Part shown: piece after piece, positions 52,923-61,580 of the stretch
Position numbering within the stretch: position 1 is the stretch's first letter
How the letters are laid out: each line of letters starts with the position of its first letter
From: Paenibacillus gorillae
GTDB lineage: Bacteria; Bacillota; Bacilli; Paenibacillales; Paenibacillaceae
Assembly (NCBI RefSeq): GCF_000513275.1
Contig: NZ_CBVJ010000076.1
Location: 1 to 64,000, forward strand
DNA: 64,000 bases
Reading direction: 5' to 3'
The notes under the pieces: model-generated
Told to the model about the DNA's origin: nothing
The model's database searches: none
The model's input: the letters and a program-made list of their open reading frames with translations, nothing else
Program-made: the position numbers and the translations under genes

Positions 52923-53525
52923 ATGTCCAAACCCATTCTCATTCTGACTGGCGACGGAGCTGAGGTTTTAGAAGTCTACTATCCGTATTATCGTGTGCTG
53001 GAGGAAGGTTACGAGGCTGTTATTGCTTCCCCGGAAAAGAAAGTGCTGCATACTGTCGTTCATGATTTCATCGAAGGCTGGGATACCTATACAGAAAAGC
53101 CGGCGCATCTGCTTGCTTCTCATATCGGCTTCGCCGACGTGAATCCCGCCGACTACGCAGCGCTAATTATTCCAGGCGGAAGAGCGCCAGAATATATTCG
53201 CCAGAACCCGGAGCTGCCGCGCATCGTTCAGCATTTCCTCGACACAGACAAGCCTGTAGGTGCAATTTGCCACGGTGCTCAAGTCTTTCTGGCGCTGCCG
53301 GACACTGGCTACTTTAAAGGCCGCACTTTGACAGCCTACAATGCCTGCAAACTTGAGGTTGAACGCTTAGGTGCTACTTATGCTGAGAATACGCTTCATG
53401 TAGACGGCAAGCTCGTCAGCGGCCATGCTTGGCCGGACCTGCCCGGCTTCATGCGGGAGTTTCTAAAGCTTGTCCGTCAAGAGAATGCCGGCAAAGAGAG
53501 TGATAGCGAAGCGTTATCGCTGTAG
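52923..53525 (+). CDS. DJ-1/PfpI-family protein
   Basis: A 200-residue protein of the PfpI/YhbO-type. The nucleophile cysteine is in VGAICHGAQVFLA (the nucleophile elbow), the conserved glutamate in TGDGAEVLEVYYP, and LIIPGGRAPEYIR is typical. Members are proposed chaperones, deglycases or proteases; the role is disputed. ATG 52923 follows a GAGGAG site; an upstream frame from 52890 is less likely. It is a single gene with a terminator. Confidence 0.82.
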   Translation: MSKPILILTGDGAEVLEVYYPYYRVLEEGYEAVIASPEKKVLHTVVHDFIEGWDTYTEKPAHLLASHIGFADVNPADYAALIIPGGRAPEYIRQNPELPRIVQHFLDTDKPVGAICHGAQVFLALPDTGYFKGRTLTAYNACKLEVERLGATYAENTLHVDGKLVSGHAWPDLPGFMREFLKLVRQENAGKESDSEALSL

Positions 53526-53562
53526 CCGTCCCGCAAGCTCTTCCCCGCCGTATTGCATAATA

Positions 53563-53618
53563 AACGGCAGCCGGGGCGATGAGCATATGCTCAGTTTAAA
53601 TCGCCTCTAGCTGCCGTT
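53563..53618. terminator. Bidirectional terminator
   Basis: AACGGCAG pairs with CTGCCGTT, with inner GGCGAT/ATCGCC, between convergent genes. Confidence 0.7.
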
Positions 53619-53624
53619 GATAGA

Positions 53625-54332
53625 TTAACAGATGCATGTTTTCTTTTTGCTGCCGATTCTGCCCATCGTTTCAATTTTTTCAATATAGGCTTTCGCCAGC
53701 GGCACTTTACAGGCGGTATCGCCAACATCGACATGTACTTTGCCGATCGCTTCTCCGGCCGCCTTTGCTTCCTCCGTCAGTTCCTGTAAATAAGCGCCAA
53801 CCGAAATGACGAACTGATTCATGGAATAGCGTACGCGATTCCGCTCGCTGTGAATGGTAGTACGCACTCTAGCCAGATAGTTCCGGATTTCTTCTATATT
53901 GAGTTCTTCGTCAGGCGTAATCGACACATAATTGGAGTAAGTGCTCCAGCCGCATACCGCGATCAGTTCTTCCTCAGATTCTATCCATTCAACAGCCAAC
54001 TCATGAGCATATGCGCTTTCCGCCGCTACACCTGCAACTGTATATTCCGCAAGTGCGTGCCAGTACGCCTTTTGAACCCATTTTTGGAGCTCGGCCTTTG
54101 TTATCATTTTGGGATTTATGGTCAGTCCCGACAAATACATCGCATCGTAGTTTCCCGATTCATAAAGCTGCAGCGCCAGCTGCTGATCCTTTTTAACCGG
54201 TTTGACCAGCTTCTTCATATCACCGATTTTGACGCCGAAGAACGGCTCTTTCGCCCCATGCCGTATATAGGTTTTTTTCGTCTGCTCCGTACCCATTCCG
54301 GCCAATGCTTCCATTACTTCTTCGTAAGTCAT
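53625..54332 (-). CDS. DNA alkylation repair protein (AlkD-like HEAT fold)
   Basis: A 235-residue protein of helical repeats resembling AlkD-like glycosylases, which remove positively charged alkylated bases. Features are KTYIRHGAKEPFFGVKIGDM and YESGNYDAMYLSGL at the N-terminus, then VEWIESEEELIAVCGWSTYS and SMNQFVISVGAYL. The C-terminus ends with KKKTCIC. ATG 54332 follows GGGGG; the longer frame to 54482 has no support. The catalytic status of key residues was not checked against a structure, so the enzyme role is inferred. Confidence 0.72.
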   Translation of the reverse strand: MTYEEVMEALAGMGTEQTKKTYIRHGAKEPFFGVKIGDMKKLVKPVKKDQQLALQLYESGNYDAMYLSGLTINPKMITKAELQKWVQKAYWHALAEYTVAGVAAESAYAHELAVEWIESEEELIAVCGWSTYSNYVSITPDEELNIEEIRNYLARVRTTIHSERNRVRYSMNQFVISVGAYLQELTEEAKAAGEAIGKVHVDVGDTACKVPLAKAYIEKIETMGRIGSKKKTCIC

Positions 54333-54469
54333 TAGGTTTCGAGTCCCCCTTCTTAGCCACTGACGAAGCATAGTTCGCTTGTCCTTGTTAGTATATCGGA
54401 GAGAGCGCTTTCCCTCAATACAAATGTTCCGGTTAAAGTCGTATGAATGACAAGCGGGATGAAAATAAT

Positions 54470-54515
54470 AAAGCTGCCTCAAACAGGTTCGAAATCAACC
54501 TTTCGAGACAGCTTT
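54470..54515. terminator. Terminator after the IDEAL-domain gene
   Basis: AAGCTGCCTC pairs with TCGAGACAGCTT; an inner AGGTT/AACCT stem lies within. U-rich on both sides. Confidence 0.65.
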
Positions 54516-54519
54516 TATA

Positions 54520-55060
54520 TTAATCCCCGATTGGGAACCAGTTCGGCGTACGCTCGACGGTTCTCCGTATCGGGTCGGGTTTGTTGTAATTGTTGTCCGA
54601 GGATGGAGCAGCTTTGGTTGTGCATGCCCCTTTATGTCCGCCATTCGCTTCAAACGGCTTTCCTAGCGTATGGGATTCTTCCTTACCGCCGCCTGCATGG
54701 TCAAATAAAAGCTGATAATCTCGATTCATCTGCTGCATCATTTCCTTTTCTTTGGCTTGCTTCAAACTCAAGCATGTTCAATTGCTCTGTCAGTTCCATA
54801 AACCAGGTCTCATCCCAGGTCGAAAGTGCAAGATCGATCAGATTACGAACAGAAGCCTCATCCTGTTCAATCTGCTCCGGCAGCTTTTTCAGCCATTTCT
54901 CGCGTACAACCGTCGGCTTGCCAATCGAACGCTCATTATCCGATTTCACCACATTGACCTTCACGATTCCTTGCAGTGCGTCTATTTGCTCAACAAATCC
55001 AAAAATGAATTCACCGTTAACCGTTCTTCCCTGTACCCAGTCGCTCACTTCGTATTTCAT
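54520..55060 (-). pseudogene. IDEAL-domain protein, frameshifted
   Basis: An acidic protein of about 180 residues if repaired. The N-terminal part begins MKYEVSDWVQGRTVNGEFIF, and an IDEAL domain follows (SVRNLIDLALSTWDETWFME, ending LTEQLNMLEFE). The frame then shifts near 54757-54765 (an extra base in GAAGCAAGCC); the other frame continues QAKEKEMMQQMNRDYQLLFD and ends PNWFPIGD. This break is not in a homopolymer, unlike most others here, so real decay is a little more likely. IDEAL-domain proteins of Bacillales are poorly understood. Confidence 0.65.
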
Positions 55061-55218
55061 GACAGACACCGCCTTAATCAAGAATAGTCAAACTGTAACT
55101 TTATTTAGTACTGTAATAATAAAATACACAGTTGAAGATGTCAAGCGGTTGTTGGGGGAAAATTTAAAGAAGGTAGTCTATTCGGCTAACTTCATAATAT
55201 CGAGCATGTCGTGGCGGA

Positions 55219-55257
55219 AAAAGAAAAACCACATAGGAGTGTATACTCACATGTGGT
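55219..55257 (-). terminator. Terminator of the AT-rich orphan gene
   Basis: ACCACAT pairs with ATGTGGT; on the minus strand TTTTTCTTTTTCC follows. Confidence 0.8.
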
Positions 55258-55274
55258 CAAATAACTATAACTAT

Positions 55275-55787
55275 TTATCCTATTGTCCTAATCGATTTTA
55301 TTAAGTCGTAATCATAAATACTGAGATAATTTTTTGGTGTGATGTATTTCCTTATAGATGCTCTTTTGATTGGATGTACGATTTCCCATTTGTCTACATC
55401 AAGATTAGCATACAAAACATTCGTTTCCCTGCTTCTTTCAACATGCTCAACTTCACCAATAAAAAGGAAACTGTTCTCTACCTCAAACCAATTAAAATCA
55501 AACTCCCTATTAGATAGGTACTTGTTAGGGTTATTTCGAAATACTTTTACAGCAATGTTTTCTTCCAGATTTGAATTAATATTTGTTTTGGCAATCCATC
55601 CTGTATCAAGCACATATTTTGATTCTGTTACGCAAATATAATTTCCGGCTTCTAATTTCAGTTGTGCATCTTCGAGTTTTACTGCAAATTTTATTGGAAC
55701 AAAGTTAAGCAAAATTGCAATTAGTAATACAGATAACGTTATAGAGAATGCTGCTCTCTTCACTCTGCCAACTTTATCTGACAACAT
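55275..55787 (-). CDS. Hypothetical membrane-anchored protein in AT-rich segment
   Basis: A 170-residue protein of no family I recognise. One membrane helix lies near residues 14-33 (FSITLSVLLIAILLNFVPIK); the rest is probably outside the cell and rich in Asn, Lys, Glu and aromatic residues. ATG 55787 has GAGGGTG six bases upstream. Codon use is clearly more AT-rich than its neighbours, and the flanking 55082-55274 is also AT-rich, which suggests a separate origin. It has its own terminator. Confidence 0.6.
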   Translation of the reverse strand: MLSDKVGRVKRAAFSITLSVLLIAILLNFVPIKFAVKLEDAQLKLEAGNYICVTESKYVLDTGWIAKTNINSNLEENIAVKVFRNNPNKYLSNREFDFNWFEVENSFLFIGEVEHVERSRETNVLYANLDVDKWEIVHPIKRASIRKYITPKNYLSIYDYDLIKSIRTIG

Positions 55788-55867
55788 TGACATCACCCTC
55801 ATCGTGTAAACTTCAACAAAGTACGATTAGCCTAATTGTACGGTGTATACGTGTGACTGGAACATTA

Positions 55868-55918
55868 ATAAACAACAAGAGTCCGCCAACTCTCACAGCC
55901 GGCGGACTCTTGTTGTTT
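55868..55918. terminator. Strong terminator after bshB2
   Basis: AAACAACAAGAGTCCGCC pairs with GGCGGACTCTTGTTGTTT, a perfect long stem that reaches the bshB2 stop codon. Confidence 0.85.
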
Positions 55919-56588
55919 ATTTGAATTTGTACGTCCAGAACCGCTCGGTTCCGAAGCGTTCGCGCACTTCTCTGCGCTTCCAGCTGTCTGGCCCCTCGAG
56001 CTCCTTGATCTGGAACTGCGAACGGTGCGCAAGCACGGAGGCGACCTTTTGCTCCAAAAAGTCGTTGACATCATTATACACATCGGGCTCGCCGATATTC
56101 TCGACCGTATTTCTTGAGAAGGCCAAGCATAGTACCGGAGGCCGCTCGTTGACCGGCAGACGGCCAACCGTTCTTACGACAGCAGCACCTGTCGCATCAT
56201 GATCGGGGTGGACACTGTATCCCGGATAGAATGTAATAATAACATCCGGCGCAACCTCTTTGATCAATCCGTCGATTGTTTCGTCCAGCTTGTCCTGATC
56301 TTCGAATTCGATCATTTTATCATGGAAGCCAAGCAGCCTTAAATCTTGGATACCTATGGCAAGACAAGACTCCTCCAGCTCTTTCTGGCGGAATTTCGGC
56401 AGCGTCACACGGTTGGCAAAAGGCGGAATTCCCATCGTCCGGCCCATTTCGCCAAGTGTTAAGCAGCCATAGGTGACATGCGAGCCATTCTCGATCGCTT
56501 TAGCCAGCGTTCCAGACAGGCCGAAAGCTTCGTCGTCGGGATGCGGTAAAATGACGAGAATGCGTTGATACGGTTGAAAAGTTGCCAT
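55917..56588 (-). CDS. bshB2: Bacillithiol biosynthesis deacetylase BshB2 (PIG-L family)
   Basis: A 223-residue zinc deacetylase that removes the acetyl group of GlcNAc-malate to give GlcN-malate in bacillithiol synthesis. Zinc ligands and catalytic aspartate are in LPHPDDEAFG (residues 15-24) and the later HPDHDATG. The preceding DUF1806 gene (YojF) is the usual Bacillus partner of this enzyme, which supports BshB2 over other PIG-L deacetylases. Confidence 0.9.
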   Translation of the reverse strand: MATFQPYQRILVILPHPDDEAFGLSGTLAKAIENGSHVTYGCLTLGEMGRTMGIPPFANRVTLPKFRQKELEESCLAIGIQDLRLLGFHDKMIEFEDQDKLDETIDGLIKEVAPDVIITFYPGYSVHPDHDATGAAVVRTVGRLPVNERPPVLCLAFSRNTVENIGEPDVYNDVNDFLEQKVASVLAHRSQFQIKELEGPDSWKRREVRERFGTERFWTYKFK

Positions 56589-56618
56589 CGATATGTGCTC
56601 CTCTCTTACCTTGTTTCT

Positions 56619-56963
56619 CTAAAACGGGCTTGGACTTAGCTGCAAGGCGACTACAAGCTTGCCCTGTCCGTCATGACCAGCCAATATGAGCCGTTCTTCA
56701 TCCAGCTCGTCCCAATGTGTCAAGCCTTCGGAATAGATCCAGCCGGTCGCGGCTTTAAGCCCTACCCGATACGGGCCTTCTCCAGCGATAGAGCCCGCTG
56801 AGTAGTGAATAACAGCATTCGTAATAAAAGTAGCCGCCGGATGTTTCGAGCTGTCATTATGGGCTGCATAAGCGCCCGATGTCATCTCGACATGTACATA
56901 TAGCGACTGATCCTTCCAGGCATCGATTCGTTGCTGGACTCTCTTCTGATTAATAAGCTGCAT
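56619..56963 (-). CDS. yojF: YojF-like DUF1806 protein
   Basis: A 114-residue protein of the DUF1806 family, found directly before bshB2 (yojG) in Bacillus as here (30 bp apart). It opens LINQKRVQQRIDAWKDQSLY and has SAGSIAGEGPYRVGLKAATG in the middle. The function is unknown; the conserved pairing suggests a role with the deacetylase. Confidence 0.88.
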   Translation of the reverse strand: MQLINQKRVQQRIDAWKDQSLYVHVEMTSGAYAAHNDSSKHPAATFITNAVIHYSAGSIAGEGPYRVGLKAATGWIYSEGLTHWDELDEERLILAGHDGQGKLVVALQLSPSPF

Positions 56964-56993
56964 GCCGTTGCTCCTTCCAAAGCCAATATGGAA

Positions 56994-57010
56994 TGGCGGC
57001 CAATGGCCGC
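56994..57010. other. Small hairpin between pepA and yojF
   Basis: GGCGGCC pairs with GGCCGCC around AAT. No U run follows, so read-through from pepA into yojF-bshB2 is possible. Confidence 0.5.
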
Positions 57011-57017
57011 CTCAAAT

Positions 57018-58523
57018 TTAATTCTCCGTAACCAGTTCCACTAATGTGCGGACCATTACGCCGGTAGCGCCTTTAGGCTCCCAGCCTCTGCTGCGGTCCA
57101 AGAAGGCAGTTCCTGCGATGTCCAGATGAACCCAAGGCAGCTCCTCGGCAAATGCGCCGACAAACAAGCCACCTGTAATCGTACCCGCATAGCGGCCGCC
57201 CGTATTTTTCAAATCGGCTGCATCGCTGTTCAACTGCTTCTTGTACTCCGGATAAGCCGGAAGCTGCCATACCCGCTCGCCGCTTCGCTCCGAAGCCCGC
57301 TTCACCTGCTCCATCAGCGCTTCATTGTTCGTCACGGCGCCAGTTGCATCAATGCCAAGCGCAGTCAGCACAGCACCAGTCAGCGTCGCGATATCCACAA
57401 GCTTCGTAGCGCCGCGGCGGATTGCCGTCGTCAAGCCATCGCCAAGGACAAGCCGTCCTTCAGCATCCGTATTGACGACTTCAACCGTCAATCCGTTCAT
57501 CATCTTAATGATATCGCCAGGCTTGAACGCACGATCCGAAGGCATATTTTCTGCTGTAGGCACTACAGCGACGATATTAACGGAAGGCTTCAGCTCGCCG
57601 ATAACGCGCATCGCGCCTAATACAGCTGCTGCGCCGCCCATATCGGAGATCATCGCCTCCATACCCGCTGCTTTTTTCAGCGAGATGCCGCCTGTATCGA
57701 AAGTAATGCCCTTACCGATAAGCCCCCATGTCTCAGCATCATCGTGAGCACCTTTATAATGAAGCACGATCATTCGCGGCGGATAAACGCTGCCTTGACC
57801 TACTGCGAGCAACCCGCCCATTCCTTGCTCAAGCGCTGTCCATTCATCAATAATCTCGATATCCAAATCATATTCCCGCGCCAGATCCTCGGCATAGGTG
57901 GCCAAGTCCTCGGGACGCAGCCGATTTCCGGCCATATTCGTTAAATCTCGTGCCGCAATGACGCCGTCAGCCACCGTATGCCCAAGTGCGATGCCGTTCG
58001 CCCATTGGCGGGCAAAGCTGTCGGGATCGGCAAGCTGCGCCGCTGGAGCAAACGTTAGCTTCGGAAGCGAATACCGCTGCTTCTCGTTACGCAGCTCAGG
58101 AAGCCTGTCATGTACCGCCAGCCTTAGCCCTTCCGTTAATGCCTGAGCTGCCGCTCCTGGCGACAGCTTGCCCGCTAGTATGCTCTCCGGCAGCAGCAGC
58201 TGCACGGTTTGCGCTTTAAGTTTCATAATTGCTTTAGATGCAACTGCACCAGCCAGCCGCAGCCCGTCTAATCCCGCATCTTCGCCGATGCCGACGAATA
58301 CGATATGGCTTGCGGAATGGAGTCCCAGTGTAGCGAATGCCTCTGCTTGTTCAAGCTCGCCTCTGAACAGCCCTTTCGTTTGAGCAGCACGCAAGGCGTT
58401 GTCGATTTGCGGCTGTACCCATTGCGCCTCCTGCTCCTTCAGCTCAGAAGGACTAATTAGACGAATGACAGCTTCCACTGTTCCGGCTGAAGCCGCAGTC
58501 TCATATGTAAATGATGTACTCAT
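57018..58523 (-). CDS. pepA: Leucyl aminopeptidase (M17, PepA)
   Basis: A 501-residue zinc/manganese aminopeptidase that removes N-terminal residues from peptides in the cytosol. The metal and catalytic residues lie in GKGITFDTGGISLK and the signature NTDAEGRLVLGDGL; RDLTNMAGNRLRPEDLA opens the catalytic domain. ATG 58523 follows GAGAGG; the upstream extension to 58562 is unsupported. It may lead an operon with yojF-bshB2. Confidence 0.93.
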   Translation of the reverse strand: MSTSFTYETAASAGTVEAVIRLISPSELKEQEAQWVQPQIDNALRAAQTKGLFRGELEQAEAFATLGLHSASHIVFVGIGEDAGLDGLRLAGAVASKAIMKLKAQTVQLLLPESILAGKLSPGAAAQALTEGLRLAVHDRLPELRNEKQRYSLPKLTFAPAAQLADPDSFARQWANGIALGHTVADGVIAARDLTNMAGNRLRPEDLATYAEDLAREYDLDIEIIDEWTALEQGMGGLLAVGQGSVYPPRMIVLHYKGAHDDAETWGLIGKGITFDTGGISLKKAAGMEAMISDMGGAAAVLGAMRVIGELKPSVNIVAVVPTAENMPSDRAFKPGDIIKMMNGLTVEVVNTDAEGRLVLGDGLTTAIRRGATKLVDIATLTGAVLTALGIDATGAVTNNEALMEQVKRASERSGERVWQLPAYPEYKKQLNSDAADLKNTGGRYAGTITGGLFVGAFAEELPWVHLDIAGTAFLDRSRGWEPKGATGVMVRTLVELVTEN

Positions 58524-58547
58524 CAATAATTCCTCTCTTTCAAAAAC

Positions 58548-58573
58548 AAAATCGGGGTGCATACCCCGATTTT
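58548..58573 (-). terminator. Terminator of the sensor kinase gene
   Basis: AAAATCGGGGT pairs with ACCCCGATTTT, a near-perfect stem with T-rich flank, seven bases before the kinase stop codon's downstream side. Confidence 0.8.
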
Positions 58574-58579
58574 AATCGT

Positions 58580-59962
58580 TTATTCGGTTAATGGCAAATA
58601 GATTGTAAACGATGTTCCGCTTCCTTCCAAGCTATCAACACGTATGGAGCCGCCATGATTGCGGATAATTCGATAACTTACCGACAGGCCAAGACCGGTT
58701 CCGGCCTCCTTTGTCGTAAAAAAGGGATCGAATAGACGGGCCAATGTCGCCCTGTCCATTCCTTTGCCATTGTCTCTTAACGTTATCTCGGCATTCTGAC
58801 CGTCGGAACGGGTAATGATATCAATTCTCCCCCTTCGCTGATCACTGACTTCTTCAATGGCATCCAATGAATTTTTCAAAATATTCAGAATCACTTGCTT
58901 AATTTGTTTGACGTCAATCGATACCATTACTTCCGTATCCTCGTCATAGGATTCGACATGGAATTGACAATTGCGCATTAACGCTTCACTTTCTGAAAGC
59001 AATACAACTTCATTAATCAGTCGATTGATCGATACTGATTTCTTCATGGGAGCAGAAGGTTTGGATGAGTTTAGAAATTCATAAATGATATCGTTGGCAC
59101 GATCGATTTCCGCTAAGATAATGCGTGCGTACTCTTCCTTGCCAAGCTGCATTAAGTAGGGACGGAGAAGTTGTATAAAGCCTCGGATGGAGGTTAAAGG
59201 GTTCCGTATTTCATGGGCAATGGCTGCGGACATACGTCCCAGCATAGCCAGCTTATCGTTCTGAAGCGCGGTTTGCTCGATTTGTTTGTATTCGGAGACA
59301 TCCTTGACGTTAATCAAAAAATCGCCTTCCAGCTGATCGCCGTATGTAACAGTGACAAGCAAATGCTTGCCATCCTTGTCCTGAAATTCATAATACCCGC
59401 TTCGGCGAAGAAACATTTCCTTATAAAGCCGCACGATCACTTTCTTAGTGGCCGTACTGAGCTGCCTATGTGTCAAAATTTCATTCAAGTTGCAGCCAAT
59501 TAGCGTCTTGCGCGGTATATCCAGCATCTTAGCCATTTGAACGTTGATAAAAGATAAAATTCCATCGCTGTCAAACAGCGCAATGCCGTTATCCATATGC
59601 TGCAGCACATTTTCATATTTATTTTTAACCATTTCGAACGAACGATTAGAATGAAACAGCATCTCGCGCATTTCAGTAAAGCGCTGCTCCGGTGATTTTT
59701 CCGGAATGCGGTGCAAACGCAGCGTGACCATGACTTCAATCAGAAAAATAAAGGAACGATTATAAAGCTGGATTGCTTCGTCGGAATCGACATTCGCCAC
59801 GATGATTAACATGCACTCTTCATGTATCGCGATAACTTCCTCTGGATGCATGCCATGCAAATCAGTACCGAGCTCCGATGCCTTGTAAAGGGACATTTCT
59901 TTTCCGCTCTTAACATATTCGGCAAGCGCCGGGAAATAGCGCTTTCGAATCAGCTGCATCAT
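58580..59962 (-). CDS. Cytosolic PAS sensor histidine kinase with RsbU_N-like domain
   Basis: A 460-residue kinase without membrane helices. The first 90 residues resemble the helical N-terminal domain of RsbU (YVKSGKEMSLYKASELGTDL, then EEVIAIHEECMLII). A PAS domain follows (NVLQHMDNGIALFDSDGILS), then the phosphorylation histidine in AIAHEIRNPLTSIRGF, the N box ILKNSLDAIEE and GTGLGLSVSYRI. It is of the sporulation-kinase or general stress type; no response regulator is next to it. GGGGAGGAG precedes the start. Confidence 0.87.
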   Translation of the reverse strand: MMQLIRKRYFPALAEYVKSGKEMSLYKASELGTDLHGMHPEEVIAIHEECMLIIVANVDSDEAIQLYNRSFIFLIEVMVTLRLHRIPEKSPEQRFTEMREMLFHSNRSFEMVKNKYENVLQHMDNGIALFDSDGILSFINVQMAKMLDIPRKTLIGCNLNEILTHRQLSTATKKVIVRLYKEMFLRRSGYYEFQDKDGKHLLVTVTYGDQLEGDFLINVKDVSEYKQIEQTALQNDKLAMLGRMSAAIAHEIRNPLTSIRGFIQLLRPYLMQLGKEEYARIILAEIDRANDIIYEFLNSSKPSAPMKKSVSINRLINEVVLLSESEALMRNCQFHVESYDEDTEVMVSIDVKQIKQVILNILKNSLDAIEEVSDQRRGRIDIITRSDGQNAEITLRDNGKGMDRATLARLFDPFFTTKEAGTGLGLSVSYRIIRNHGGSIRVDSLEGSGTSFTIYLPLTE

Positions 59963-60193
59963 AAACTCCTCCCCGGCAAATCTATAGACATCATTGCAAA
60001 TATTTATTTAATCATAAATTTTGTTAACAATAGATGTCAACCGGAAACTTTGTCGAAAAATGGTTATGATAGAAATAGATGGGTGACGTTTTTCCCGTGG
60101 CTGTACACCTATACTAGACTTAGAGGGTACTAGGAATGTTTCATAATAACGGAAATTTCCCCCTGTGAACCTGATCATTTTCGACTAATTTTA

Positions 60194-61580
60194 TTATCCG
60201 ACCTGCTCATTATTCTGGTGATGACGGCCTTTCCCCTTATGTTTATGACCGGAATCTTTACCGTTGCCGTTGTGGTTAACATTGTCATTGTTACCGTTGT
60301 TCTTGCCGTTTCCCTTGCCTTGTTCCTTGCTCTGATCCCCCTGTTTGCCTTTATCCTTGCCCTTGTCCTTACCGTTGCCGGAATTCCAGTTGTGACCGCC
60401 GCCCCTCTGCCCTCGTTCCTCTTTATCCTTTTTTCCGTGATTGTGACCCTCCCAGTCCCGGTGGTTGCCTCCGCTTTTACCTTCGTGCTCCCTGCCGGAA
60501 CCTCCTCCTTTACGGTTGTCCTTTTGTTCCTTCCAGTCTCCCTTTTTGTCTGGTTCCTTTGGCTTATTCGGCTTATGCGGCGTTTCCGGTTTACGAATAG
60601 GATGCTTGCCCGGTGTAGCAGAAGGCTTATTGGGTTTATTGGTAATCGTTGCTGACGCAGGCTTGCCTCCATCGGTTGCAGGCTTGACTATGATTGGTGC
60701 CTTGCTTCCCTTATCTTTCTTTGCCTCATTCTCCAGCTTCTCTTTGTCCACAAGTTCTTTCAGCTTCTCTTTGCTCGTATGGTCAGACTGCTCAACGATC
60801 GTATTTACACCGCCGATTGGCTCTGTCACTTTATCGATAGACTGCTGTTTCAATGACTCTATTGGTATCGCATAACCTTCTGCCTTTGCCATCAAATAGA
60901 CGGCCATCTTTCCTGAGGAGATTCCATTCATCGCCGCCTCATCGCGAAGTTCGACCGGAATCGACAGTGCCGTAATCTTTGTTTTCGTGTCGAGCGTTAA
61001 TTGACTTATCATCCGCTTAATCGCCTGATCGACCTGCAGCGACAAGGCCGCTTCAAACTCGGGTCCAATCTTCGGATTCAGGAGCAAACTCGTAATGACG
61101 ATATCTTTTTCAGGGCCGCTCAAATAATGGGCTCCCGCTATATTCTTCATAATTGAATCTGCAACCTGTTCAATCGGCTTACCCTTATAAGCTATATTTT
61201 TAATCATTTTACTGCCATCTTCATTCAGAGCACGCAGCTCCCACACATTTTTTCTTCGCATCAACACCGATTTCAATACTCGGATTGATATCCATGCTTA
61301 CATAGGCAACAACGGGATGATTCTCGCTTTGGACGAAAAAGAGGATCGGCAGCATCAGCAGAATAATTGCGGCTGCAGCTCCAGCATACCAGTAGCTGCG
61401 CTTCCTTCTCGGCTTAGTAAAAGCAGCGGCAGTGGAAGCCCCCGCCCCTGTATTCGCTTCAAAGAGAATCTCTTCGCCAATCTGGACCTTCTCCTTCAGC
61501 GGGATGGATACGAATCTGCCGTCCGCCGTCATTACGACTGCCTGTTTCCCGTTCACTTGCATTACGACACCGCGATTCAT
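60194..61580 (-). pseudogene. rsgI: Anti-sigma-I factor RsgI, frameshifted, with disordered tail
   Basis: The membrane anti-sigma factor of SigI, about 461 residues when repaired. The N-terminal RsgI domain binds SigI (VVMQVNGKQAVVMTADGRFV), a helix follows (residues 63-83), then the outside domain with VSMDINPSIEI, whose Asn-Pro is the known self-cleavage site of this family. A run of six T at 61248-61253 shifts the frame; one base less joins GVDAKK to NVWELRALNEDG. The last 160 residues are low-complexity Lys/Gly/Asn/His/Asp repeats, where other RsgI proteins have carbohydrate-binding domains. The start overlaps the sigI stop (ATGA). Confidence 0.83.

Noticed and set aside
54447-55304. 285-residue plus-strand open frame
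   Set aside because: Antisense to the IDEAL-domain gene; composition and residues look random.
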